A stretch of 64,000 nt of DNA, taken from assembly GCF_003315205.1 (NCBI RefSeq), contig NZ_QNRR01000002.1:1117344-1181343 (forward strand), in the 5' to 3' direction. The DNA comes from Roseimicrobium gellanilyticum. GTDB lineage: Bacteria > Verrucomicrobiota > Verrucomicrobiia > Verrucomicrobiales > Verrucomicrobiaceae. The notes beneath the pieces were generated by a model. The model was not told where the DNA came from. It saw nothing but the letters and a program-made list of their open reading frames with translations, and made no database searches. Shown in pieces: positions 52,418 through 60,562 of this stretch (position 1 is the first letter of the stretch; each line of letters starts with the position of its first letter). A program made the translations under genes and the position numbers.

Positions 52418-53824
52418 TTAGATCTTGTCCGCGCTGTAATCCCAGCCCTGGCGCACGGCAGCTCGCTTGAGGAGCTTATCGACTTCGGCGTCACCGGTGG
52501 CCTGCTTGGCAGTATCCCAGTTGATCACCTTGCCAGGATTGAGGATGGCCAGGTTGCCGAACAAGCAGAGCTTCGTGAGCGGCACGGAGTAGTCGAAGTT
52601 CGATCCAGCGATCTTGTCCTGCTCAATGGCCTTCACCAGTTCAAGCTGGGGCTTGCCAGGAGCAAGGGAGCGCTCAAGGGTCTTGGGAGTATCCTTGAAG
52701 AACTTCACGAGCTTCTCGCGATTGCCCGCCACTTCGAGGTGCTCGCAGTAGTCACCCACGTTGAGGATGGTGTCTTCTTCACCCACGATGTAGAAGCCGC
52801 CGTTCATCTTGCTCCAGTCGCGAGTAGACTCCAGCTTCGCAGGACGCTCGGGCTTGCGGCCACCTTCGTACCAGTGCAGCTTGATTTCGCCATACTTGGC
52901 ATGCTTGAAGTACAAGATCACGTGTGAGGACTTCGGCCAGGAGATGTCCGTCAGTTCATCGCACTCGGCTTCCATCTTGTAGGGCTCGCCAAGTTCACAG
53001 GCCCAGAAGGGACCGTCCATGATGTGGCAGCCCATGTCACCCATGGCGCCCGCGCCGTACTCCAGGTGACCGCGCCAGGCGAAGGGATGCAGGCCGTTGG
53101 TAAAGGGGATGTCCGGAGTCTGCGCAAGCCAGGCCTGCCAGTTGAGGTCGAGTTCCTTCTCCACCTGAGCGTCCTTCGGACCGACCTTCACCTTGGGAAG
53201 CGGACCTGGGACCATCTTGTTCTTCGCATCCTTGCCCTGCGGCCAGATGGGACGGTTCGTCCACACGTGGATTTCCTTCACGTTGCCGATGATGCCGGCA
53301 TTCATCCACTCCTTGAGCTGGCGAATCTGCTCTCCGGTGTGGCCCTGGTTGCCCATGTTGGTCTTCACGCCCTTCTTCTTGGCGGCTTCGTGAAGCTGGT
53401 TGGCTTCCCAGATGCGGTTCACAAGGGGCTTCTGCACGCACACGTGCTTGCCGCGCTTGATGGCTTCCATGGCAGCGGGATAGTGCGCATGGTCCGGGGT
53501 GGACACGGTCACCATGTCGATCTTGTCGCCCATGGTCTCGAACATCTCAGGGAAGTTGTCGAAGGCCTTGGCGTTTGGATACTTCGCGGACATCTGCTTG
53601 AGACGGTCGCGATCCACGTCGCAGATGGCGACGATGTTGGCGCCTTCAGCGGAGATGCCGATGTCGGACTCGCCTTTGCCCATGGCGCCGATGCCGGCGA
53701 CGTTCACCTTCTTCCCGCCGCCCTCTTGCGACTTGAGAATGTTTGGCGCGAAGAAGCTGCCGGCAGCGGCAACAGCGGTTTTGCGAATGAAACCGCGGCG
53801 GGTGTCAGTGGTATTCGGATTCAT
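52418..53824 (-). CDS. Exported Gfo/Idh/MocA-family oxidoreductase
   Basis: 468 aa from the ATG at 53824 (MNPNTTDTRRGFIRKTAVAA), which makes a twin-arginine signal peptide RRGFIRKTAVAAAGS, so it acts outside the cytoplasm. The NAD(P)-binding Rossmann domain follows: VNVAGIGAMGKGESD, EGANIVAICDVDRDRLKQMS, VTVSTPDHAHYPAAMEAIKR and KHVCVQKPLVNRIWEANQL (the EKP motif, here QKP). The rest is the catalytic/C-terminal domain with GAGAMGDMGCHIMDGPFWAC. Such Tat-exported sugar dehydrogenases are numerous in PVC-group genomes and may act with bound cofactor on glycans. It neighbours a ThuA-domain protein, a frequent partner. Confidence 0.92.
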   Translation of the reverse strand: MNPNTTDTRRGFIRKTAVAAAGSFFAPNILKSQEGGGKKVNVAGIGAMGKGESDIGISAEGANIVAICDVDRDRLKQMSAKYPNAKAFDNFPEMFETMGDKIDMVTVSTPDHAHYPAAMEAIKRGKHVCVQKPLVNRIWEANQLHEAAKKKGVKTNMGNQGHTGEQIRQLKEWMNAGIIGNVKEIHVWTNRPIWPQGKDAKNKMVPGPLPKVKVGPKDAQVEKELDLNWQAWLAQTPDIPFTNGLHPFAWRGHLEYGAGAMGDMGCHIMDGPFWACELGEPYKMEAECDELTDISWPKSSHVILYFKHAKYGEIKLHWYEGGRKPERPAKLESTRDWSKMNGGFYIVGEEDTILNVGDYCEHLEVAGNREKLVKFFKDTPKTLERSLAPGKPQLELVKAIEQDKIAGSNFDYSVPLTKLCLFGNLAILNPGKVINWDTAKQATGDAEVDKLLKRAAVRQGWDYSADKI

Positions 53825-53985
53825 GGTTTGGTTTGAAGGAAAAAGCAGTGAAGGAGGGTTACGCAGGTCAATGGGCAATTCCGTCGTAAAGCGGTCAGAA
53901 ACTGCCAGCCGGAGCCATTAGACTTCCAGACCCTGCGTGAGTGGACACTGGAGTTGCAGATGCCGCAATCCTGTACGTGGATTGC

Positions 53986-54960
53986 CTAGTTGGCGGTAGC
54001 CGCCTTGGGAGCTTCCGTCTTCGGCTTGGCAGGCTTCGGAGCTGCGGGCTTGGGTTCCACGTAGGGAGGGTTCGTCGAGGCTTCGGGGGCCACTTCCTTC
54101 AGGTTCGGCGGCACCTCCGCCTGCACTTCACCCAGAGCCCATTTGATGCCACCCACGAGGATGTCCTGGAAGATGGGATTGGTCCACACGTCTTCGCGGT
54201 GGCCCATGGCGGTGTACCACACGCGGCCATCCCCTTCCTTGCGAGCCCAGGTGATGGGGAATGGAGGACGCTTGTATTCATCACCCTTCATGCTGGGGGC
54301 ATCGATGACGCTGAGCACGTGGATGTCCTGGGTGAAGTCCTTCAACGAGTACCACTCCTCGGGGAAGCTGTACTCCGCACCGACCTTCTCAAAGCCGGGG
54401 AACTTTGGATTCGTCACGCGCACCGTCGCAGGCTGCTGCGCGCCGTGCTTGATGAACTCCGCACCGAGGAAGCGCACATACGGGTCCGCCTTGTCTCCGT
54501 GGTTCTTGAAACGCTCCGGTCCTTTTTTGGATTCGTTGTCGGTATGGAAGGTATCGCTGGCGGAGTGCGTGCCCAGGAAGCCCTTGCCGCTGCGCACGTA
54601 GTCAAAGAGCGCCTGCTTGCCTTCCGCTGTCATGGCCGGCTGGCCATCCGTGCCGGGCTCCAGGAGATTGCCCGTCGTGTAGAAGAAGACCGCGTCGAAC
54701 TGGGCCAGGTAATCCTTGCTGAACTTGGAGCCGTCCTTGGAGAAGGTGAACTCCCAGTTGTGCTTGCCACCCAGTTCCAGCAGCACCTTTTCCGCCCAAC
54801 TCGGATTCTCCTTCTTCCAGGAGATGACTGAGTGCTCAAAGCCGCTCGACTTGCTGAAGAAGAGGATCTTTTTCTTCGGCGTGGCGGCAGGAGCGGCGAA
54901 GACGGCGGCGGCGGTCACGACCGCCAGCAGGGCGAGTGGGGCAAAGAGTCTGCGAAGCAT
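53986..54960 (-). CDS. Exported ThuA-domain protein
   Basis: 324 aa from the ATG at 54960, opening MLRRLFAPLALLAVVTAAAV, a Sec signal ending at AAPAA. The mature protein is one ThuA (type I glutamine-amidotransferase-like) domain: KKILFFSKSSGFEHSVISWK, FDAVFFYTTGNLLEPG, GKGFLGTHSASDTFH, RTVSV-like strands, and GRVWYTAMGHREDVWTNPIF near the end. A Pro/Ala/Lys-rich tail (PKPAAPKPAKPKTEAPKAA) closes it. ThuA-like proteins in PVC bacteria are linked to carbohydrate degradation; catalytic residues of amidotransferases are mostly lost. It lies 161 bases upstream of the exported oxidoreductase on the same strand, likely one unit. Confidence 0.92.
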   Translation of the reverse strand: MLRRLFAPLALLAVVTAAAVFAAPAATPKKKILFFSKSSGFEHSVISWKKENPSWAEKVLLELGGKHNWEFTFSKDGSKFSKDYLAQFDAVFFYTTGNLLEPGTDGQPAMTAEGKQALFDYVRSGKGFLGTHSASDTFHTDNESKKGPERFKNHGDKADPYVRFLGAEFIKHGAQQPATVRVTNPKFPGFEKVGAEYSFPEEWYSLKDFTQDIHVLSVIDAPSMKGDEYKRPPFPITWARKEGDGRVWYTAMGHREDVWTNPIFQDILVGGIKWALGEVQAEVPPNLKEVAPEASTNPPYVEPKPAAPKPAKPKTEAPKAATAN

Positions 54961-55133
54961 GGGAATGAAGTGGGAGTGCGGTTTTACATGGTGCCGGGCG
55001 GCTTGGCGATGGAAAAGATCCGGCATTGCCAGGCGGGCGCAGTGCCTCGGATTGCAGATTCAAGGCGCATGGCACGCACGATTTTACGGTCCATTTACCT
55101 GACTTCCCGGACGCCCGGGCAAAGGATGGAGCC

Positions 55134-55934
55134 ATGCGAACGCCCTCTTCGCCGCAACCCTGTACTTTCTGTACCTATGTCGCGTTCTTGCTCCTGATGG
55201 CCCCTCCTGCATGCCGCCCAGCGGAAAAGGGTGATGCGCTGGCGCAGCAATCCACCAAGACTCCCCCCTCCTCTACCCTGCCTCAAGCGCAACTCCAAGA
55301 GAAGCGGAGGTCCTATCGCGACGCTCTGGCGGCTCTTGCCAAAATGCGCGAAGCACTCAGGGACAAATACAGCGCCTCCCAGAATCCCAAGGCGCAAACA
55401 GCCGTGCTGCATGAAGCGCGCGAAATCCTCACGCGGGCACTGCTCACCGACATCCTACCCGCATGGGACGGCACCCCGTGGGACTTCAATGGCATCTCAG
55501 AAGTGCCGGGAGAAGGCGCCATTGCTTGCGGATATTTCGTCACCACCCCCCTGCGTGATGCGGGACTCAAGCTACCACGCATCAAGCTCGCCCAGCAGCC
55601 CTCCCAGACGATCATCAAATCTCTTTGCGTGCAGGATACCATTCGCGTGTACCACGAAAAGCCTCTGGAGACCATCGTTCAGTACCTGAAGGAGCACGGT
55701 CCTGGCATCTACATCGTGGGCCTCGACTGCCACACTGGTTTCGTGGTGAACGATGGCAGCCAGATGCGCTTCGTGCATTCCTCCTACTTCCGCCCGCCTC
55801 GCGCTGTCATCAATGAGCCACTGGACAGCGACAATCCCCTGCACCGATCCAAGTACCGGATGATAGGGAAACTCTTCGGCGACGACCTTATGCGGAAGTG
55901 GCTGAAGCAGGAGGACGTCGTAACGAAGAAGTAG
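55134..55934 (+). CDS. Putative exported cysteine-peptidase-like protein
   Basis: 266 aa from the ATG at 55134 (MRTPSSPQPCTFCTYVAFLL), with a hydrophobic signal and a Cys (APPACRPAEKG) that may be a lipid-attachment site. A helical region (REALRDKYSASQNPKAQTAV) is followed by a compact domain: GTPWDFNGISEVPGEGAIAC, then GYFVTTPLRDAGLKLPRIKL, GPGIYIVGLDCHTGFVVNDG and QMRFVHSSYF. The Cys in AIACGYFVT, then His in LDCHTGFVV, in this spacing resemble the NlpC/P60 or CHAP papain-like arrangement (C then H). This is pattern inference; similar uncharacterised proteins occur in Bacteroidota. No neighbour suggests a pathway. Confidence 0.65.
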   Translation: MRTPSSPQPCTFCTYVAFLLLMAPPACRPAEKGDALAQQSTKTPPSSTLPQAQLQEKRRSYRDALAALAKMREALRDKYSASQNPKAQTAVLHEAREILTRALLTDILPAWDGTPWDFNGISEVPGEGAIACGYFVTTPLRDAGLKLPRIKLAQQPSQTIIKSLCVQDTIRVYHEKPLETIVQYLKEHGPGIYIVGLDCHTGFVVNDGSQMRFVHSSYFRPPRAVINEPLDSDNPLHRSKYRMIGKLFGDDLMRKWLKQEDVVTKK

Positions 55935-56054
55935 AGGTGGCGTAGGAGAACGGTGTGGTGGCCATCACCGAAGGTGCGCTTGCTTCACAAGCTCACCCCA
56001 CATCGCACATGAGCGTGCAGTGATTGAGAGAACCCCTGCCGAAGGCCTTGGCCT

Positions 56055-56080
56055 ACGCGCAGCCCAAGGCGGCTGCGCGT
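56055..56080. repeat. REP-like palindrome
   Basis: ACGCGCAGCC (56055-56064) pairs perfectly with GGCTGCGCGT (56071-56080) around CAAGGC. It lies in the 196-base gap between the cysteine-peptidase-like gene and the convergent Asp-rich lipoprotein gene and may act as a terminator or REP element. No other feature is seen in that gap. Confidence 0.55.
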
Positions 56081-56131
56081 CTTGGCATCCGGATCAATCG
56101 CGAGCATTTCCCTTCCTGTGGTATCACACCC

Positions 56132-56398
56132 TCAATATCCATACATGACGGCCGTTCTTCTCACTGGAGTGCGGTAGTAGTAGCTCCGGTGCGCGGGCGC
56201 AGTGTAATACATCCTGGGATAGGGCTCAGAGTCCGAATACGCAATGTAGCGGCGGTGCGTGGTGCGTACGGCTACACCATCATCATCGTCATCATCATAG
56301 TCCGCGACGTCATCCAGATCATCGTCGTCGTAGACCGTGCAGCTGGTAAGACTGCCGAACATCATCAAGATGCCCAGCATCCAGAGTTTGGTTTTCAT
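56132..56398 (-). CDS. Small Asp- and Tyr-rich lipoprotein, 88 aa
   Basis: MKTKLWMLGILMMFGSLTSC is a clean lipoprotein signal with the lipobox LTSC. The mature part starts TVYDDDDLDDVADYDDDDDD, eleven Asp in one cluster, then a basic/aromatic part (THRRYIAY, RMYYTAPAHRSYYYRTPVRR). It would be anchored in a membrane facing the periplasm. The poly-Asp could bind divalent cations; this is inference. The DNA for the Asp run is made of GAT/GAC repeats and may vary in length. Confidence 0.7.
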   Translation of the reverse strand: MKTKLWMLGILMMFGSLTSCTVYDDDDLDDVADYDDDDDDGVAVRTTHRRYIAYSDSEPYPRMYYTAPAHRSYYYRTPVRRTAVMYGY

Positions 56399-56564
56399 TG
56401 GGGGGGGGTTGGACGGTTAGGGGTTCCAGCGGATCAGCAGCACGCCTGAGTTCGCCGGACCTTGAATCCAACCTGCATCGGGCAGCCGCCTAGATTGTTT
56501 GTTCCATCAGAACCAAATCGTGGCGGTGCCCGGTCATGGATGTCGTTCTCCCCCGGGAATCAGC

Positions 56565-59087
56565 TCACGGCTTCACCCGCACCGTGAACGCCTTCGCCGG
56601 ATCAAAGAAGCGAGCCGCAACATCCTTCACCTGCGCCTCGGTAACGCTCTCCAGAATCTCCGGGAGCTTCGCGTGGTGGCGGAAGCCAAAACCATTCAGT
56701 TCATCCCAGCCCAGTGCGTCTGCCATGGCTCCATTCCCCTGCTGCTGACGCAGCCAGGAGGACTTCCACGTGGTCTTCGCACGCTGGAACTCGGCACTCT
56801 CAAGGCCGCCAGCGGCGAGGTCGGCAATCTGCTTGCGCAGTTCCTCTTCCACGAGGTCGAGCTTCTTCGGATCGCAGCCCACATAGAAGTAGAAGGCTCC
56901 GGCGCCCAGCGCATGAAAGGCTTGCGCGCCCACATAGTAGGCCAGGCCCATCTTCTCGCGAATGTGATTGAAGAGACGCGAGCCCATGTCGCTGCATGCT
57001 TCATCGATAAGATTGAGCGCAGGCACGTTGGCGTCTTTCATGCCCACAGTCGGGAAGCCCAGCACCAGCACGCCTTGCTCCTTGTCCAGCGTGAGCTCGC
57101 GACGCAGCGGGCTCGCCGTCTGGGTCATGGGCGCGAATCCCGCCGTGGAGCGCGCGCCTTCCGGCAGGCTGGCGAAATGACGTTCCACCAGTGCGCGCAT
57201 CTCATCCGCTTTCACATCGCCGAAGACGGAGATGATGCCGTTGCCCCCCGTCACGGATTGCTGCCAGATCGAGCGGCAGGAATCGACGGAGAGCTTCTCC
57301 ACCGTTTCAAGCGTTCCCATGGCAGTGCGCTCATAGGGCAAGGTCGCGAAGATGTCGCGGCGGGCGCAACGCAGCGCCACCGTCAGCGGATCCTCCATTT
57401 CTTCACGGATGGCAGCAAGCTGCCGCTTCTGGATCTTCTTCAGGTGAGCCTCGGGGAAGGAAGGGGAAATCAGCAAATCGCCCAGCAGTTCCATGGCGAG
57501 GGCCTCATCGCCCTTCATCACCTCTGCACCGGCGAAGAATCGATGCACATCGCCATTCGCCGTCACGGAGCCACCGCGATCTTCCAGCAGCGAACCAATC
57601 TGCTCGTCCGTGCGGGTGGCAGTTCCTTTCAGCAGCATCTGCGCGGCCACCTGCGTGGCGCCGGCATTCGCCATGGTCTCCACAGGCACGCCTGCAAGGA
57701 ACTGCGCGCGCATCGACACCAGCGGAAGGCGCGGATTCTCACCGACCAGGAGCGTGAGTCCATTGCTCAGCACAAAGCGTTGCGCTTCCTCACGCTTCAC
57801 ACCGTTGCCATTCTTTGACTGCTTCTTCAGCGTGCCGGTGGGATGCAGGGATACCCGTGAAAGCGTGGCCTCCGTGAGGTAACGGTTCGCCACATTCGTG
57901 ACATCACTGACCGTCAGATCGCTGACACGCTGCAGGAAGGTGCGATCGTAGTCCAGATTTCCCACGGCCAGCCAGCTGTGGCCAAGGCTGGACGCCATGC
58001 CTCTCGTGGTGCTGCGCATGCGGAGCTGGCCGCTGAGGGTGGCATTCACCGCCTTGTCGAGTTCATCCTTGGTGCAGCCCTGATCCTTGAACTTCTGCAA
58101 CACGCTCCCGATGGCGGCCTCCGCCTTCACAAGGTCATCACCATCACATTCGGCCTCCAGGGCGAAGACACCACGGTCCAGCGCGGACCATGCACCGGAG
58201 CCCACCCAATGGGCCACGCCAAGGCGCTCGCGGAGTTCCACATTCAAACGGGAGCTCCGACCGCTGCCCAGGACAAACCCCAGCACGTCGAGCGCTGGCT
58301 TGTCAGGATGAGTGTCGCCATGGATGTGCCAGCCCATGCTGAGGCGTACGATGTCCGTATTGAACTCATGCTCGGCACGACGTGGAGCCACCTGTGTGGG
58401 CTCCTCCGGCATCATCACAGGCTCATAGGGACGACGCTCCCAGGAGCCGAAGTGCTGCTCCACCTGCTGTAGCGTCTTTTCCGTATCGACGTCACCCACG
58501 ATGACGAGGAAACAATTGTTCGGCACATAGTGGCGGTGCACAAAGTGAAGGAGATCATCGCGACTCACCTGATTGAAAATCTGCAGGTGTCCGATGATGG
58601 GATGGCGCAGGGGATGCTCGCGGAATGCCGTGGCCTGGAGAAGGTGCTGCACCACGGACTGGGGATCATCATTGTCCATGGCGAACTCACGGCGGATGAC
58701 CTCCTGCTCCTTGATCAACTCATCCGCATGGAAGGTGGAGCGCCGTGCCATGTCCGAGAGGATGTCCAGATAGCCGTCCACATGCTCAGCCACACCATCG
58801 ATCCAGTAGACCGTGCGGTTGAAGGTGGTGTAGGCGTTCACATAGCCACCACGAGCCTGGATTTCCTGGGCGATTTCCGGGGCGGTGCGGCGCTCGGTGC
58901 CCTTGAAGAACATGTGCTCCACCAAATGCGCCAGGCCCGCGCCAGTCCATTTCTCCTCATGGAGGCTGCCAGCCTTCACCCAAAGCTGGACGGCCGCCAG
59001 CGGATGGGAGTGATCCTCAAGGATGATGACTTCAAGGCCATTGGCCAGGGTGCGGAGCTGGGCGGAATTGGGGGGCAGAGTGAACAT
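56565..59087 (-). CDS. M16-family (insulinase-like) peptidase with two fused halves
   Basis: 840 aa. The N-terminal half has the inverted zinc motif GLAHLVEHMFFKGTERR (HxxEH near residue 50), GYVNAYTTFNRTVYWIDGVA and IKEQEVIRREFAMDNDDPQS with the distal Glu ligand. The C-terminal half (about 435-840) repeats the fold: FVLSNGLTLLVGENPRLPLV, then NAGATQVAAQMLLKGT, where the zinc ligands are lost, and later GMKDANVPALNLIDEACSDM and MGLAYYVGAQAFHALGAGAF. Many bacteria encode the active and inactive halves as two genes (PqqF/YmxG types) or as fusions; here they are fused. There is no signal peptide, so probable cytoplasmic processing. No adjacent substrate is obvious. Confidence 0.92.
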   Translation of the reverse strand: MFTLPPNSAQLRTLANGLEVIILEDHSHPLAAVQLWVKAGSLHEEKWTGAGLAHLVEHMFFKGTERRTAPEIAQEIQARGGYVNAYTTFNRTVYWIDGVAEHVDGYLDILSDMARRSTFHADELIKEQEVIRREFAMDNDDPQSVVQHLLQATAFREHPLRHPIIGHLQIFNQVSRDDLLHFVHRHYVPNNCFLVIVGDVDTEKTLQQVEQHFGSWERRPYEPVMMPEEPTQVAPRRAEHEFNTDIVRLSMGWHIHGDTHPDKPALDVLGFVLGSGRSSRLNVELRERLGVAHWVGSGAWSALDRGVFALEAECDGDDLVKAEAAIGSVLQKFKDQGCTKDELDKAVNATLSGQLRMRSTTRGMASSLGHSWLAVGNLDYDRTFLQRVSDLTVSDVTNVANRYLTEATLSRVSLHPTGTLKKQSKNGNGVKREEAQRFVLSNGLTLLVGENPRLPLVSMRAQFLAGVPVETMANAGATQVAAQMLLKGTATRTDEQIGSLLEDRGGSVTANGDVHRFFAGAEVMKGDEALAMELLGDLLISPSFPEAHLKKIQKRQLAAIREEMEDPLTVALRCARRDIFATLPYERTAMGTLETVEKLSVDSCRSIWQQSVTGGNGIISVFGDVKADEMRALVERHFASLPEGARSTAGFAPMTQTASPLRRELTLDKEQGVLVLGFPTVGMKDANVPALNLIDEACSDMGSRLFNHIREKMGLAYYVGAQAFHALGAGAFYFYVGCDPKKLDLVEEELRKQIADLAAGGLESAEFQRAKTTWKSSWLRQQQGNGAMADALGWDELNGFGFRHHAKLPEILESVTEAQVKDVAARFFDPAKAFTVRVKP

Positions 59088-59188
59088 GCGGTGGAAAAAT
59101 GACGATGCGGGCAGGGCCGGCCCATAACGAACAGTGAATTTCCCCGGCGGGCAAATTCAGAATGCAAATCGTGGGCGCATTCTCTCCT

Positions 59189-59593
59189 TCATTCGGCTCC
59201 GGGCTCCAGCCGGGCCGGGATGAAGGGCTTTTTCAGCGCCGTCTCGAGATCCACCCCATCGGAAAAATCCTCAATGTTGTCCGTCTCGTTCTTCCGGAAG
59301 TAGCCGATTTCGATGAAGTTGTAGACCATGGCGCCCACATTCTCGCTGCTGAGCACCCCCCACTCGCACATGACGAACCATGCCATGGGCCCGAACTGCT
59401 GCACGGCGAGGTCCCGCCAGCCCTGCATGAGCTCCTGGCCGGACACGTGGCGGTCTTCCCCCTCGGAGCGATCCAATATCTTGGAGGTATGCTCCAGGGT
59501 CTCACAAAGGAAGCCGTATGCCTGGGGAGAGAACCGTGAGTCCTTCCGGCAAACCTCATGCACCGCTAGCTGGAAAGCGATATAGTCCTTCAT
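59189..59593 (-). CDS. Minf_1886 / TIGR04138-type conserved protein, 134 aa
   Basis: It starts MKDYIAFQLAVHEVCRKDSR. Conserved-looking blocks are FSPQAYGFLCETLEHTSKIL, SGQELMQGWRDLAVQQFGPM, AWFVMCEWGVLSSENVGAMV and YNFIEIGYFRKNETDNIEDF. I recognise this arrangement as the Planctomycetes/Verrucomicrobia-restricted family of unknown function; the assignment is from memory of the pattern. It is soluble and alpha-helical. A 54-aa membrane protein gene lies immediately upstream on the same strand (46-base gap), suggesting a small operon. Confidence 0.8.
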   Translation of the reverse strand: MKDYIAFQLAVHEVCRKDSRFSPQAYGFLCETLEHTSKILDRSEGEDRHVSGQELMQGWRDLAVQQFGPMAWFVMCEWGVLSSENVGAMVYNFIEIGYFRKNETDNIEDFSDGVDLETALKKPFIPARLEPGAE

Positions 59594-59639
59594 TCGTGGG
59601 GGCGGTGGCCAAGATGATGCATTTGTGCCTCAGGGTCAA

Positions 59640-59804
59640 TTAATCCTGACCCTCATCAACGGGGGGAACTGACTGAATCCCACTCTCTCTGGATTTGGGA
59701 ATCTCATTGACCGTGACACGACTACGGCAGGATTTCACGACTGCCCCAATCATCAGCACCAGGAAAATGGTGATGAGCAAATGGCGTTCCTGAGGCGAGA
59801 ACAT
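59640..59804 (-). CDS. Small single-span membrane protein, 54 aa
   Basis: The frame reads MFSPQERHLLITIFLVLMIG then AVVKSCRSRVTVNEIPKSRE and ends VPPVDEGQD before TAA at 59640. A short N-terminus is followed by one hydrophobic helix (residues 9-23), a basic stop-transfer stretch and a polar tail. The PQER-hydrophobic start is typical of small proteins preceding conserved genes in Verrucomicrobia. It has the same strand as, and lies 46 bases upstream of, the Minf_1886-like gene. It is short, but the clean layout makes it credible. Confidence 0.6.
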   Translation of the reverse strand: MFSPQERHLLITIFLVLMIGAVVKSCRSRVTVNEIPKSRESGIQSVPPVDEGQD

Positions 59805-59851
59805 AGGTGGGTGGCGCAGGCAAGTTTCGCCATACTATGGCAGGCGAAACG

Positions 59852-60470
59852 TGGCAAGTGCACGGAAGGAATAGCTGCAAAAGAACGCAAAGAGCGCAAA
59901 AAGGATGGGGCGGTAGAAGGTGGCGAGCGGTAGGGACGATTCCGGTTAACCGCAAAGAGGCGCAGGGGCAAAGGACGCAGAGGATTGAGAGGATATTGGC
60001 GACCGGGTGGGTCTGAGGCTCGGAGGGGGTGGTGCCTCTCGTAGCAGAGGAGGCAGAGACGCAACGAGGGCTTGTGTAAAAAGGACGACTCTGAGGTGAC
60101 CTCGCGGGCGACGCTACTTGGTTTAATCGCAAAGCAGCCAAAGGTAAGAATGTAGCCCTCTGCCAGCCAGGAAGACAGGTCTCCTGACCGGACAGCGTCC
60201 GGCGGGTTTTCCTACCCGCCCGTCCCGCACAACAAACACCTGTGGGAATGAGTTCACCCCTCCGCATCTCCGCCTCCTCTGCTTCGAAAACGCGACCACC
60301 CGCTCCCCACATCGCCTACTCAGCACCAAACCCTCCCACCTCTGCGTCCTTTGCCCCTCTGCCTCTTTGCGGTTAACCGGAAGCGTCCTCATCACTCTTC
60401 ACCCCACTCCCCCTTCTCTCTTTTTGCGTCCTCTGCGTTCTTTTGCGGCCATTCCCCTCCAGCCTTGCCT
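59852..60470. repeat. ~600-bp imperfect foldback (inverted repeat with ~205-bp arms)
   Basis: The left arm (59852-60062) and the inverted right arm (60264-60470) match along their length. The strongest block is CCGGTTAACCGCAAAGAGGC plus GCAGGGGCAAAGGACGCAGAGG (59942-59983) against 60339-60380, 40 of 42 positions. Others are GCAAAAGAACGCA near both outer ends and AGCAGAGGAGGC near the inner ends (19 of 22 over 60041-60062 and 60264-60285). The ~200-base centre contains the second GGCGGGT hairpin repeat. No convincing gene lies inside. It fills most of the 760-base gap between the 54-aa gene and glnS. Confidence 0.85.
60168..60220 (-). repeat. GGCGGGT hairpin repeat, copy 2
   Basis: Minus-strand copy of the element at 39949-40000: GGCGGGT-AGGAAA-ACCCGCC, then CCGGAC-GCT-GTCCGG (perfect here, broken in copy 1) and GGTC-AGGA-GACC. 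It lies at the centre of the foldback at 59852-60470. Confidence 0.75.
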
Positions 60471-60562
60471 GTCCCCTGACTCCATTTCCGCATTCCCAAA
60501 AACTCCGCACTTTCCACCTTCACCGTCCGCGCTACTGTCGTAACCCCTTCCGTCCCATTTTC

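Noticed and set aside
59722..60312. A 196-codon minus-strand frame crossing the foldback repeat
   Set aside because: It runs through repeat words and gives a Cys/Arg/Pro-rich nonsense protein; the 54-aa frame at 59640-59804 on the same strand is the better gene.
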